Shown here in pieces: positions 18,446-27,319 of a stretch of DNA of 64,000 nucleotides (its first letter is position 1; every line of letters begins with the position of its first letter). The translations under genes were made by a program, and so were the position numbers. The stretch is from assembly GCF_947036865.1 (NCBI RefSeq), contig NZ_CAMQSF010000008.1, positions 50,979-114,978 on the forward strand. Reading direction: 5' to 3'. Source of the stretch: an uncultured Caulobacter sp. (GTDB lineage: Bacteria > Pseudomonadota > Alphaproteobacteria > Caulobacterales > Caulobacteraceae). Below the pieces are notes generated by a model. The model ran no database searches. It saw only the letters and a list, made by a program, of their open reading frames with translations, and had not been told where the DNA came from.

Positions 18446-19525
18446 CTATTCGGCCGGTTCGGCGACCCGCTCCAGCGTCGGATAGTCCGTGTAACCGCGG
18501 GGACCATTGTCGAAGCCGTAGAAGGTGGTCGGGTCGGGGGCGTTCAACGGCGCATGGGCCTTCAGACGCTCGACCAGGTCCGGATTGGCGATATAGGCCT
18601 TGCCGAACATCACCGCGTCGGCCTCGCCCGCCGCGATCGCGGCGTTGGCGCTGTCGCGGTCGAACTTCTCGTTGGCGAAATAGACCCCGCCGAACGCGGC
18701 CTTCAGCGCCGGGCCCAGGCTGTCGGCGCCGGCGTATTCGCGCGTGGAGATGAAGGCGATCTTGCGCTCGCCCAGGGCCTTGGCGACGTAGCCGAAGGTC
18801 GCCGCCAAGTCGCTGTCGCCCATCGAATGGCTGTCCGCGCGCGGCGCCAGGTGCACGCCGACGCGGTCGGCGCCGAACACCGAGATGGCCGCGTCCGTGG
18901 CCTCCAGCAGCAGGCGGGCGCGGTTCTCGATCGAGCCGCCATACTGGTCGGTGCGCTGGTTGGAGCCGTCCTGCAGGAACTGGTCGAGCAGATAGCCATT
19001 CGCGCCGTGCAGCTGCACGCCGTCGAAGCCCGCGTCCTTGGCGTTCTGGGCGCCCTGTCGGAAGGCCTCGACGACGCCGGCGACCTCTTCGGTGGTCAGC
19101 GCGCGCGGGGTGGGGTAGGGGCGCTCGGGACGCAGCAGGCTGACATGGCCCTTGGCGGCGATGGCGCTGGGGCCGACCGGGAGCTCGCCGTTCAGGTGCT
19201 CGGGATCGGAGATCCGGCCCACGTGCCAGATCTGCATGAAGATGCGGCCGCCCCTGTCGTGCACGGCCTTGGTGACCTGCTTCCAGCCCTCGACCTGTTC
19301 CTTCGACCAGATCCCCGGCACGCCGGCATAGCCGACGCCTTGCGGCGTGACCGGCACGCCCTCGGTGATCAGCAGACCGGCCGAGGCGCGCTGCGCGTAG
19401 TACTCGGCCATCAAGGCGTTGGGGATCTGGGTCGGGCCGGCGCGCAGCCGGGTCAGCGGCGCCATGACGACGCGGTTGGGCAGATCAAGCGCGCCGACGC
19501 GCAGCGGATCGAACAGAGTGGGCAT
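18446..19525 (-). CDS. nemA: Old Yellow Enzyme family alkene reductase
   Basis: 359 aa FMN-dependent ene-reductase (NemA/OYE), reducing activated C=C bonds or nitro compounds with NAD(P)H. TIM-barrel hallmarks: VVMAPLTRLRA (FMN), FMQIWHVGRISDPEHL, and the active-site segment GVQLHGANGYLLDQFLQDGS followed by NQRTDQYGGSIENRARLLLE (His-Gly-Ala-Asn pair plus the proton-relay Tyr region). C-terminal FGKAYIANPDLVERL binds the FMN phosphate. The ATG at 19525 gives the standard MPTLFDPL start. No NemR-type regulator is adjacent. Confidence 0.93.
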   Translation of the reverse strand: MPTLFDPLRVGALDLPNRVVMAPLTRLRAGPTQIPNALMAEYYAQRASAGLLITEGVPVTPQGVGYAGVPGIWSKEQVEGWKQVTKAVHDRGGRIFMQIWHVGRISDPEHLNGELPVGPSAIAAKGHVSLLRPERPYPTPRALTTEEVAGVVEAFRQGAQNAKDAGFDGVQLHGANGYLLDQFLQDGSNQRTDQYGGSIENRARLLLEATDAAISVFGADRVGVHLAPRADSHSMGDSDLAATFGYVAKALGERKIAFISTREYAGADSLGPALKAAFGGVYFANEKFDRDSANAAIAAGEADAVMFGKAYIANPDLVERLKAHAPLNAPDPTTFYGFDNGPRGYTDYPTLERVAEPAE

Positions 19526-19649
19526 ATGGAGACTGTCCCTGAACAAGGGGCGCCGACCCTCCGTCGGCGTCTGGCGGATATCTGGTCACGCTCGCCGCGT
19601 TCGCAACCGCAACAGGCTCTGATTTCGTCTGAAAGCCGGCTCTCGAAAT

Positions 19650-21035
19650 CTAAAGCGGCTTCAGGTCCTGCAGCAGGGTGGGGATGAGCTCCGACACGGT
19701 GGGGTGGATGTGCACCGCGCGCGAGATCACCGTGTAGGGCGCCTTGGCGTACATCACGTCCAGCAGGCCATGGGCGACCTCGTCCCCGTTCAGGCCCAGG
19801 ATCGCCGCGCCCAGGATCGCCTTGGTCTCGGCGTCCACCACGGCCTTCATGAAGCCCTGGGTCTCCCCCTTCTCGACCGCGCGGCCGACCCGGGTCATCG
19901 GACGTTTGGAAACGAGCAGCGGGCGGCCGGTGGCGCGAGCTTCGGCCTCGGTCATGCCGACGCGACCCAGCGGCGGATCGACGAACAGGCCGTAGCAGCC
20001 GATCCGATCGCTGACCCTTCGCGGATCGTCGTCCAGCAGATTGGCGGCGACGATCTCGAAGTCGTTATAAGCGGTATGGGTGAAGGCGCCCCGGCCGTTG
20101 CAGTCGCCCAGGGCCCAGACGCCGGGCGCGGTGGTGCGCAGCTGGTCGTCGACGACGATATAGCCGCGCTTGTCGGTTTCGATCCCGGCCGCCTCCAGGC
20201 CGAGATCATCGGTGTTGGGGCGACGTCCCACGGCCAGCAGTACGTGCGAGCCGGTGACCCGCGGCGCGCCGGCCTCGCAGGTGACGTGGACCTGGACGCC
20301 TTCTTCGACCTTGCTGAACTGGATGCACTCGGCGTTCAGCCGCACCGTCACGCCCTCGACCTCGAGGATCTCGCGCACCGCGTCGGAGATGTCGGGATCT
20401 TCCCGGCCGATCAGGCGCGGCCCCATCTCGACCACCGTCACCTGGCTGCCGAAGCGCCGGAACATCTGGGCGAATTCCAGCCCGATATAGCTGCCGCCGA
20501 CGATCACGAGGTGCTCGGGCAGGACGTCCAGCCGCATCATGCCGACATTGGTCAGATAGGGGATCTCGTCGATCCCCGGCATGTCCGGCACGTTGGCGCG
20601 GCCGCCGACGTTCAGGAAGATCCTCGGCGCGGTCAGAAGATCATCGCCCACCCGCACCGTGTCGGCGCTTTCGAGACGGGCGTGGCCTTCGACGACCGTG
20701 ACGCCCGCCATGCCGCGTAGCCACTTCTCGACATTGCCGCGCGCGTTGCGGACGACCGTCTGCTGGCGCTCGCGGACCCGGCGCATATCCACGCCGACCG
20801 GGCCCGCCAGCACCACGCCGTAGTCCGCCGCGCGGCGCGTCAGGTGGGCGGCGTAGGCGCTGGCGACCAGGGTCTTGGTCGGCATGCAGCCCGTGTTGAC
20901 GCAGGTTCCGCCGAAGTCCTTGCGCTCGATCATCGCCACGGTCTGGCCCGCCGCGCTGAGCCGACCGGCCAGGGCGGGGCCGGCCTGACCCGCGCCGACG
21001 ATGATGGCGTCGAAGGCCCTCGGCGCGTCGCTCAC
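19650..21035 (-). CDS. Mercuric reductase-like FAD-dependent pyridine nucleotide-disulfide oxidoreductase
   Basis: 461 aa. FAD motif DAIIVGAGQAGPALAGRL, redox-active disulfide GGTCVNTGCMPTKT (Cys45 and Cys50), NAD(P) motif VIVGGSYIGLEFAQMF, second FAD motif GVWALGDCNGRGAFTHTAYND. The C-terminal dimerisation block AVHIHPTVSELIPTL contains the catalytic His-Pro-Thr-x-Ser-Glu. There is no C-terminal vicinal cysteine pair and no N-terminal HMA domain, so it is not a true MerA. It more likely belongs to the MerA-like/lipoamide-type group of unknown substrate. Start GTG at 21035 overlaps the DUF4126 stop (GTGA), indicating translational coupling. Confidence 0.88.
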   Translation of the reverse strand: MSDAPRAFDAIIVGAGQAGPALAGRLSAAGQTVAMIERKDFGGTCVNTGCMPTKTLVASAYAAHLTRRAADYGVVLAGPVGVDMRRVRERQQTVVRNARGNVEKWLRGMAGVTVVEGHARLESADTVRVGDDLLTAPRIFLNVGGRANVPDMPGIDEIPYLTNVGMMRLDVLPEHLVIVGGSYIGLEFAQMFRRFGSQVTVVEMGPRLIGREDPDISDAVREILEVEGVTVRLNAECIQFSKVEEGVQVHVTCEAGAPRVTGSHVLLAVGRRPNTDDLGLEAAGIETDKRGYIVVDDQLRTTAPGVWALGDCNGRGAFTHTAYNDFEIVAANLLDDDPRRVSDRIGCYGLFVDPPLGRVGMTEAEARATGRPLLVSKRPMTRVGRAVEKGETQGFMKAVVDAETKAILGAAILGLNGDEVAHGLLDVMYAKAPYTVISRAVHIHPTVSELIPTLLQDLKPL

Positions 21036-21496
21036 GGGGCCAGGATCACGATCAGGGCCGCGCCGAGCACGGCCACGGCGTCCTCGACGAAGGCGGCCGG
21101 CTGATCCTTGCCGAACGCCTTGGCCAGGCGCGCCCGCGCCTCGGCCCCGCCCAGCGTGCCGATCACCGCGCCGACCGCGCCGATCGCCGCCCCGCGCAGC
21201 CAGTGACCGCTGGGCATCATCAGGGCCGCGCCGCTGAAGGCGCCGCTCAGAACGCGCGCCGCGAATTGCTGCGGAACCTTGCGGCTGGGCGTCTTGGGGT
21301 GCTGGTCGGCGAAGAGCTCCAGCAGCGCCAGCACGGTGAAGAGGCCCACCGGGATCGGGCCGCCCAGCCAAGCCAGCGGGAAGCCCGCCAGCGACAGCCG
21401 GCCAAGACTCGCGGCCCAGGCCATGGCGGCGGGCGCGGTCATCGCGCGCAGGCCGGCGATGACGCCGATCAACAAGGCCAGGATGTAGAGGGTCAT
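21032..21496 (-). CDS. DUF4126 family membrane protein
   Basis: 154 aa, hydrophobic, about four membrane segments (MTLYILALLIGVIAGLRAMT, AWLGGPIPVGLFTVLALLEL, a glycine-rich AAIGAVGAVIGTLGG, AVAVLGAALIVILAP). The GLRAMTAPAAMAWAA segment and the DQHPKTPSRK loop are typical of DUF4126. Function unknown. I chose the ATG at 21496, preceded by GGGGAG about 7 nt away. A longer reading from 21559 adds 21 residues. It overlaps the reductase gene start by 4 nt, so the two probably form an operon. Confidence 0.8.
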   Translation of the reverse strand: MTLYILALLIGVIAGLRAMTAPAAMAWAASLGRLSLAGFPLAWLGGPIPVGLFTVLALLELFADQHPKTPSRKVPQQFAARVLSGAFSGAALMMPSGHWLRGAAIGAVGAVIGTLGGAEARARLAKAFGKDQPAAFVEDAVAVLGAALIVILAP

Positions 21497-21602
21497 GCGG
21501 TGCTCCCCGAAATAGAGCGCCGAGACTGACGTCATCGCGGAGACCGCGGCAAGGCCCAAACGGCGCCGCCGGCCTCGTCGCGCGCCAAACGTTCAAAAGG
21601 CT

Positions 21603-22757
21603 CTAGGCGGCGCGGAGCGCGGCGAAGGCCTGGTCGAGATCCGCCGTCAGGTCCTCGACCGTCTCCAGCCCGATGTGCAGGCGCAGCAGCGGACCTTCCA
21701 GCTTCACCGGAACCGAACGGTTCTTGAGCTGCGGATCGCAGTGGATCGCCAGGCTCTCGTAGCCGCCCCAGGAAAAGCCCAGCCCGAACAGCTTGAGCGC
21801 GTCGAGGAAGGCGTGAACGGCGCGCTGGCTACAAGGCTTCAGCACCACGCCAAAGAGGCCGCAGGCGCCGGTGAAGTCGCGCTTCCAGAGGGCGTGACCC
21901 GGATCGTCGGGCAGGGCGGGGTGCAGCACGCGCGACACTTCGGGCTGCGCCTGTAGCCAACGCGCGACGGCCAGGCCGTTCTCCTGGTGGCGCGGCAGGC
22001 GCACGGCCAAAGTCCGCAGGCCGCGCAGCATCTGGTAGGCGTCGTCGGGCGAGACCGACCAGCCGATATCCCACATGGCGTCGCCCAGCTGGTTGCCGAT
22101 CACCGTGTCCATGGTGGTAGCGCTGCCCATGAAGCAGTCCGAATGGCCGCCGACATATTTGGTCAAGGCCTGGACGCTGATCGTCACCCCGTGCGCCAGG
22201 GGCTTGAAGTAGAAGCCCGCGCCCCAGGTGTTGTCGATCAAGGTGATGATCCCGCGCGCGTTCGCCGCCTGAGCGATGGCCGGCACGTCCTGCATCTCGA
22301 AGGTCAGCGATCCCGGCGCCTCCAGCAGGACCATCCGCGTCCGGGGCGTGGCGAGCGCCATCAGGTCGTCGGGCGCGAGGGCCGGGTCGTAATAGGTGGT
22401 CGCCACGCCGAACCGGCTCAGCACCCGATCGCAGAAACGGCGGGTCGGCTTATAGGCGCTGTCGACGACCAGGATCTCGTCGCCGGCCTTCAGGACCGCC
22501 AGCATGGCGCCGGTGATCGCCGCCAGGCCCGACGGGTAGAGGGTGACGTCCGGCGAGCCCTCCAGCTCGGCCAGGGCCTGCTGCAAGGCCGCCGGCGAGG
22601 ACAGACCGGTGATGCCATAGGTCAGCTGATCGTCGTCATAGAGCGACGCGGCGTTGGGCAGCAGCACCGTCGAGGCGCGCTGGATGGGCGGATTGACCGT
22701 GCGCGCCAGAGTTTGCGGCGCGGAGCCCTTGCGGATCAGGCGGGTTTCTTCATCCAT
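21603..22757 (-). CDS. metC: Cystathionine beta-lyase
   Basis: 384 aa PLP enzyme of the Cys/Met metabolism family, expected to cleave cystathionine to homocysteine, pyruvate and ammonia. PLP contacts: YPSGLAAITGAML, TLIDNTWGAGFYFKPL with the pyridine-nitrogen Asp, and the Schiff-base lysine K200 in SVQALTKYVGGHSD. C-terminal WGGYESLAIHCDPQLKNRS and LLRLHIGLETVEDLTADLDQ fit MetC rather than cystathionine gamma-synthase. It is divergent from an amino-acid-binding lipoprotein with 75 bp between starts. No SAM-II-like riboswitch is evident in that short leader. Confidence 0.92.
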   Translation of the reverse strand: MDEETRLIRKGSAPQTLARTVNPPIQRASTVLLPNAASLYDDDQLTYGITGLSSPAALQQALAELEGSPDVTLYPSGLAAITGAMLAVLKAGDEILVVDSAYKPTRRFCDRVLSRFGVATTYYDPALAPDDLMALATPRTRMVLLEAPGSLTFEMQDVPAIAQAANARGIITLIDNTWGAGFYFKPLAHGVTISVQALTKYVGGHSDCFMGSATTMDTVIGNQLGDAMWDIGWSVSPDDAYQMLRGLRTLAVRLPRHQENGLAVARWLQAQPEVSRVLHPALPDDPGHALWKRDFTGACGLFGVVLKPCSQRAVHAFLDALKLFGLGFSWGGYESLAIHCDPQLKNRSVPVKLEGPLLRLHIGLETVEDLTADLDQAFAALRAA

Positions 22758-22832
22758 CGGCGGGAGACTCTCGGCGACGCTGCGGAAACCCTGTGGTTTA
22801 AGGCCGCGCGCGCGCGGTTCAAGGAGCGATCG

Positions 22833-23921
22833 GTGTCTGGGCGTCTTGGCCTTTTGATCATGGCGGTTACGGCCCTCGCCCTCGTGGGCTGCGAACGGCC
22901 GGCGCGAGCGCCCGCGGATAACGCCGCCGAGACCGCCGCGCCGCTGAAGATCAAGCCCGCCACGCCCAGTCCGACCCTAAAGGCGGTGCGCGCGCGGGGC
23001 GAGTTGCTGTGCGGCGTCAATCCGGACCTCCCGGGCTTCGCCTTCCGCGACAACGGCGGGCGCTGGCGCGGCTTCAACGTCGCCTTCTGCCGCGCGCTGG
23101 CCGCCGCCGTGCTGGGCAAGCCGGACAAGGTGCGGTTCGTGCCGCTGGGCAACGAGGAGCGGATCACGGCCTTGCGCACCGGCAAGGTCGACGTGCTGTG
23201 GCGCAACACCTCTTGGACGTTCGCGCGCGACGCCGGCGACCAGCTGGACATGGCCGCCGTCTCCTATTTCGACGGTCAGGGCTTCCTCGTTCGCCGAAGC
23301 CTGAACCTGACCAGCGCCGTCGAGCTGAACACCGCGCGGATCTGCGTCCAGAGCAACGCCACCTCCGCGCAGAATCTCGAGGACTTTTTCCGGGCGCGCG
23401 GCATCGCCTACACCGCCGTGGTGTTCGACAGCGAGGACGCGGCCCGGGCCGCCTACCAGGCCGACAAGTGCGACGCGCTGACCGCCGACATCTCGGCCCT
23501 CGCGGCGGCGCGGTCGGTGCTCGACGACCCCTCCGCCCACGTCATCCTGCCCGACGCCATCTCCAAGGAACCCCTGGGCCCGCTGGTCCGCCAGGGCGAT
23601 CCGGGCTGGACCGACATCGTCCGCTGGACGCTCTACGCCCTGGTCCTGGCCGAGGAGCACGGCGTCACGCGGGCCAACGCCCAGGCGATGAAGACCGGCG
23701 CCGACCCCGAGGCGCGGCGGCTGCTGGGCGAGGGCGGCTATGGCGCGATGCTGGCCCTCGGTCCCGACTGGGCCTATCGGGCGATCCTCGCCGAGGGCAA
23801 TTACGGCGAGATCTTCGATCGCGAGATCGGCGCTGGCTCGGCTCTGAAGCTGGAGCGGGGCCTGAACGCGCCGTGGAACGCGGCCAAGCCGGGCCTGCTC
23901 TACGCCCCGCCGATGCGTTAG
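22833..23921 (+). CDS. Periplasmic amino-acid-binding lipoprotein (AapJ-like), orphan
   Basis: 362 aa. Start GTG at 22833 with AAGGAG 6 nt upstream. The signal peptide ends in a lipobox LVGC, then a linker, then a type-II periplasmic-binding domain (SBP_bac_3): LLCGVNPDLPGFAFRDNGGR, WRGFNVAFCRALAAAVLG, RITALRTGKVDVLWRNTSWT. The C-terminal part (GDPGWTDIVRWTLYALVLAEEHG, GPDWAYRAILAEGNYGEIFDR) matches AapJ, the general L-amino-acid binding protein. No permease or ATPase genes follow. It ends tail-to-tail with sseA, sharing 4 nt. It may serve a transporter encoded elsewhere, or act as a sensor. Confidence 0.87.
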   Translation: MSGRLGLLIMAVTALALVGCERPARAPADNAAETAAPLKIKPATPSPTLKAVRARGELLCGVNPDLPGFAFRDNGGRWRGFNVAFCRALAAAVLGKPDKVRFVPLGNEERITALRTGKVDVLWRNTSWTFARDAGDQLDMAAVSYFDGQGFLVRRSLNLTSAVELNTARICVQSNATSAQNLEDFFRARGIAYTAVVFDSEDAARAAYQADKCDALTADISALAAARSVLDDPSAHVILPDAISKEPLGPLVRQGDPGWTDIVRWTLYALVLAEEHGVTRANAQAMKTGADPEARRLLGEGGYGAMLALGPDWAYRAILAEGNYGEIFDREIGAGSALKLERGLNAPWNAAKPGLLYAPPMR

Positions 23922-24775
23922 GCCGCCGGACCCGTGACCACGGGCGTGTCGGCTAGACCGCCCCATTCGGTCCAGGAGCCATCATAGACCGCCGAACGGG
24001 GCTTGCCGAGACGCGCCAGGGCCAGGGCGACCACCGAGGCGGTGATGCCCGAGCCGCAGGTCGAGACGACCGGGCGGTTGATGTCGACGCCGGCCCCCTC
24101 GAACACCGTCTTCAGTTTCTCGGCCGAGAGCATGGTCCCGTCCGGCGCGATCAGGCTCGACAGCGGAATGTTGCGCGCGCCCGGCATGTGGCCGCCGCGC
24201 AGGCCGGCGCGGGGCTCGGGATCCTTGCCCTCGAAGCGGCCGGCGGCGCGAGCGTCGATGATCTGCTCGCGTCCGGTCTCGACGATGGCGCGCATCTGGT
24301 CCAGCGAGCGATAGATGTCGGCCTGGTAGCGCGGCGTGAAGTGCCGCTCCTGCGGCGCGGCGGGACCGTCCTCGATCGGGCGGCCCTCGGCGATCCACTT
24401 GGGCAGGCCGCCGTCCAGCACGACCACGTCCTCGTGCCCCATGGCCCGGAAGTGCCACCAGGCGCGCGCGGCCGGCAGGATGCCGGTGCTGTCATAGACG
24501 ACGATGCGGGAACCGTCCCCAAGGCCGAGCTTCTTGACCCTCGACGCGAACTTGACCGGCGTCGGGATCATGTGCGGCAGGTCGGTGGTCTCGTCGGCGA
24601 TGTCGTCGATGTCGAAGAACACCGCGCCGGGGATGTGGGCGGCCAGGAACTCCTTGTAGGGTTCGCGTTGGGCGGCCGGCATGTGCCAGGAGGCGTCGAC
24701 GACGCGCACGTCCGGGGCCTCGAGGTGCTCGGCCAGCCAGGCGGTGGAGACCAGCGGATCGGACGGCGTGCTCAT
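23918..24775 (-). CDS. sseA: 3-mercaptopyruvate (or thiosulfate) sulfurtransferase
   Basis: 285 aa, tandem rhodanese. The N-terminal inactive domain covers about 1-140 (VRVVDASWHMP, HIPGAVFFDIDDIAD). The C-terminal catalytic domain (IIDARAAGRFEG, GHMPGARNIPLSSL) carries the active-site loop CGSGITA beginning at Cys240. CG[ST]G[VI]T is characteristic of 3-mercaptopyruvate specificity, whereas thiosulfate enzymes usually have CRxG. It sits between cysK and metC-linked genes, consistent with cysteine-sulfur handling. AAGG lies 8 nt before the ATG. Confidence 0.93.
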   Translation of the reverse strand: MSTPSDPLVSTAWLAEHLEAPDVRVVDASWHMPAAQREPYKEFLAAHIPGAVFFDIDDIADETTDLPHMIPTPVKFASRVKKLGLGDGSRIVVYDSTGILPAARAWWHFRAMGHEDVVVLDGGLPKWIAEGRPIEDGPAAPQERHFTPRYQADIYRSLDQMRAIVETGREQIIDARAAGRFEGKDPEPRAGLRGGHMPGARNIPLSSLIAPDGTMLSAEKLKTVFEGAGVDINRPVVSTCGSGITASVVALALARLGKPRSAVYDGSWTEWGGLADTPVVTGPAA

Positions 24776-24849
24776 GTGGTGACCTTTCGGGGTCTGACTC
24801 GCCCCTGTTGGAGGCGCGCACTTTCGCCTCGCGCCGCGAGCGCCGCAAG

Positions 24850-25860
24850 CTACATCCAGGGCGGCGTCGGCAGGCCCTTTTCCTTAAGGAACTCAGGATT
24901 GAACAGCTTGGACTGATAGCGCGAGCCGTGATCGCACAGCACGGTCACGATGGTGTGGCCGGGGCCCATCTCGCGCGCCAGCTTGACGGCGCCGGCGACG
25001 TTGATCCCGGCCGAGCCGCCCAGGCAGAGGCCTTCGTGCTGGACGAGGTCGAAAAGCACCTCCAGCATCTCCTCGTCGGAAACCCTGAACGGGTGGTCGA
25101 CCGCGAGGCCCTCGAGATGGCCGGTGATCCGGCCCTGGCCGATGCCTTCGCTGATCGAGCTTCCTTCCGAGGCCAGCTCGCCGTCCTTGTACCAGCGATA
25201 GAGCGCCGCGCCGTGGGGGTCGGCGAGACCGATTTGAACGCCGGGCTTGCGCTCGCGCAGGGCGGCGGCGACGCCGGCCAGAGTGCCGCCTGAGCCGACG
25301 GCGCAGATGAAGCCGTCGACCTTACCCTCTGTCTGGGCGAAGATTTCCGGCCCCGTGGTGCGGTAGTGGGCTTCGCGGTTGGCGACATTGTCGAACTGGT
25401 TGGCCCAGACGACGCCGTTCGGCTCGGTCCTGGCGAGATCCTCGGCCAAGCGCCCGGAATAGCGGACATAGTTGCCGGGGTTCGCATAAGGGACCGCGTC
25501 CACCTCGACGAGCTCGGCGCCTAGCAGGCGGATGGCGTCCTTCTTCTCCTGGCTCTGGGTGCGCGGAATAACGATAGTGGTCTTGTAGCCCAGGGCCGAG
25601 GCGACCATGGCCAGGCCTATGCCGGTGTTGCCCGCCGTGCCCTCGACGATGCGTCCGCCGGGCTTCAGGACCCCCCGCGCCTCGGCGTCGCGGATGATGG
25701 CCAGGGCCGCGCGATCCTTGACCGACTGGCCGGGGTTCATGAACTCGGCCTTGCCCAGGATCTCGCAGCCGGTGGCCTCGCTGGCGCGCCGCAGGCGGAT
25801 CAGCGGTGTGTTTCCGATGGCCTCCAGGACGCTCGGGAGCACGTGGGATGGGACGGTCAT
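24850..25860 (-). CDS. cysK: Cysteine synthase A (O-acetylserine sulfhydrylase)
   Basis: 336 aa PLP enzyme forming cysteine from O-acetylserine and sulfide. N-terminal IGNTPLIRLRR, PLP lysine K48 in MNPGQSVKDRAAL, substrate loop EGTAGNTGIGLAMVA, phosphate loop VGSGGTLAGVAA, and C-terminal GLCLGGSAGINVAGAVKLA with TVLCDHGSRYQSKLF. All catalytic elements are present. It lies 74 bp upstream of sseA on the same strand, so they may be cotranscribed. The C-terminus, SRYQSKLFNPEFLKEKGLP, is longer than in E. coli CysK but typical of alphaproteobacterial enzymes. Confidence 0.93.
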   Translation of the reverse strand: MTVPSHVLPSVLEAIGNTPLIRLRRASEATGCEILGKAEFMNPGQSVKDRAALAIIRDAEARGVLKPGGRIVEGTAGNTGIGLAMVASALGYKTTIVIPRTQSQEKKDAIRLLGAELVEVDAVPYANPGNYVRYSGRLAEDLARTEPNGVVWANQFDNVANREAHYRTTGPEIFAQTEGKVDGFICAVGSGGTLAGVAAALRERKPGVQIGLADPHGAALYRWYKDGELASEGSSISEGIGQGRITGHLEGLAVDHPFRVSDEEMLEVLFDLVQHEGLCLGGSAGINVAGAVKLAREMGPGHTIVTVLCDHGSRYQSKLFNPEFLKEKGLPTPPWM

Positions 25861-26035
25861 GGCGAGCCTTGGGCGGAGCGCTTCAATGGCTGGTAGATCG
25901 TGCCGCGCCTGGCCCAGGCAACCCCAGTTTTCCTGACAGCGCGCGAGCGGGGCGGCTAAATCCTAGACGCGACAGGGTGTTGGTCGCCTATCCACAAACG
26001 CGCGGCGTCGACACCTAGCCGCGAGGCTAAGCGCC

Positions 26036-27283
26036 TTAGGCGCGGCTCAGGCCCAGCTGGATCACATTGGTCCGTTCGGTGCGGAAACCCGCCTCGCAGT
26101 AGCTGAGATAGAAGCGCCAGAGGCGGCGGAAGCGCTCGTCGAAACCGTCCTTGCGGATTTCGCTCCAGGCGGCCTCGAAGCGGCGCGCCCACTCGGCCAG
26201 GGTGTCGGCATAATTCTGGCCGAAGCGCTTGAGATCGCTCCATTCCAGGCCCGCCCGTTCGGTCTCTTCCTTCAGGCGCGCCTCGCTGGGCAGCATGCCG
26301 CCCGGGAAGATGTAGCGCTGAATGAAGTCGGTGCGGCCGCGATAATGGGGGAAGAGTTCGTCGCGGATGGTGATGATCTGCAGGCCGGCCCGGCCGCCGG
26401 GCGCGAGCACTTCGCGGATCTTGCCGAAATAGGCCGGCCAATAGGCCTCGCCGACGGCCTCGAACATCTCGATCGAGGCGACGGCGTCGAACCGTCCCTC
26501 GACGTCGCGGTAGTCGACCAGACGAATGTCGGCTTTTTCCGCCAAGCCCTGGTCGAACAAGCGCTTCTTGGCGAAATCGTACTGGGCCCGCGAGATGGTG
26601 ATGCCCGTGACCTTGGCGCCGACCTCCTTGGCCGCGAACTCGGCGAAGCCGCCCCAGCCGCAGCCGATCTCCAGCACGTGCTTGCCGGGGGCGAGGTCGA
26701 TCGTCCTGGCCAGCGCCGCGTACTTGGCGTGCTGCGCCTCGGGCAACGGCTGGCCGGGGCGCTCATACAGCGCCGACGAATAGGTCATGCTGGGATCCAG
26801 CCAGCGCGAATAGAAGGCGTTGCCCAGGTCGTAGTGGGCGTGGATGTTGCGGCGGGAGCCTTCGCGGCTGTTGCGATGCAGCAGGTGGTAGAGGTGGTTG
26901 AACAGCTTCATCAGCGGATTGCCCTCGACCAGGGCCGACAGCCGGTCGAAGTTCAGCGAGAACGCCTCCAGCACCGCCGAAAGATCCGGGGTCTCCCACT
27001 CGCCGGCCATGAAGCCCTCGGCGAAGCCGATGTCGCCCGACGAGAAGGCTCGGCGGATGAAGTGGTAGTCGTGGATCTTGATCACCGCGTCCGGCCCAGG
27101 GGCGGCGCCGGCGATGCGGATCGGCTTGCCGGTCGGGAGCACAAAGGTCACCGAACCCATGCCCCAATTGTCGGACGCCACGCGGAGGGCGGCGCGAAAG
27201 GCCGCCGGGGCGGTGCGAAGGTCGGGATCGTTCCAGAGCGCGGTGTCCAAGGGAGTGTCTCGCATCCGGTTTGATCCGTTCAT
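26036..27283 (-). CDS. cfa: Cyclopropane-fatty-acyl-phospholipid synthase family methyltransferase
   Basis: 415 aa. The N-terminal lipid-binding portion (about 1-140: KIHDYHFIRRAFSSGDIGFAE and EGFMAGEWETPDLSAVLE) is followed by a SAM methyltransferase domain. This contains AHYDLGNAFYSRWLDPSMTYS, motif I VLEIGCGWGGFAEFAA, IEMFEAVGEAYW (carbonate-binding Glu region) and RTDFIQRYIFPGGMLPS. The C-terminus FERTNVIQLGLSR-like block (FRTERTNVIQLGLSRA) is usual. It would add a methylene or methyl group to unsaturated acyl chains in the inner membrane. ATG codons at 27283 and 27265 are both possible; neither has a strong ribosome-binding site. Confidence 0.9.
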   Translation of the reverse strand: MNGSNRMRDTPLDTALWNDPDLRTAPAAFRAALRVASDNWGMGSVTFVLPTGKPIRIAGAAPGPDAVIKIHDYHFIRRAFSSGDIGFAEGFMAGEWETPDLSAVLEAFSLNFDRLSALVEGNPLMKLFNHLYHLLHRNSREGSRRNIHAHYDLGNAFYSRWLDPSMTYSSALYERPGQPLPEAQHAKYAALARTIDLAPGKHVLEIGCGWGGFAEFAAKEVGAKVTGITISRAQYDFAKKRLFDQGLAEKADIRLVDYRDVEGRFDAVASIEMFEAVGEAYWPAYFGKIREVLAPGGRAGLQIITIRDELFPHYRGRTDFIQRYIFPGGMLPSEARLKEETERAGLEWSDLKRFGQNYADTLAEWARRFEAAWSEIRKDGFDERFRRLWRFYLSYCEAGFRTERTNVIQLGLSRA

Positions 27284-27319
27284 TAACGCCGTTAACGACC
27301 GGCTCGTAAAGACCCCGCG

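Noticed and set aside
22758..22832. SAM-II riboswitch before metC
   Set aside because: Only 75 bp separate the divergent starts, and I could not find the pseudoknot pattern or the conserved core of SAM-II in the minus-strand leader.
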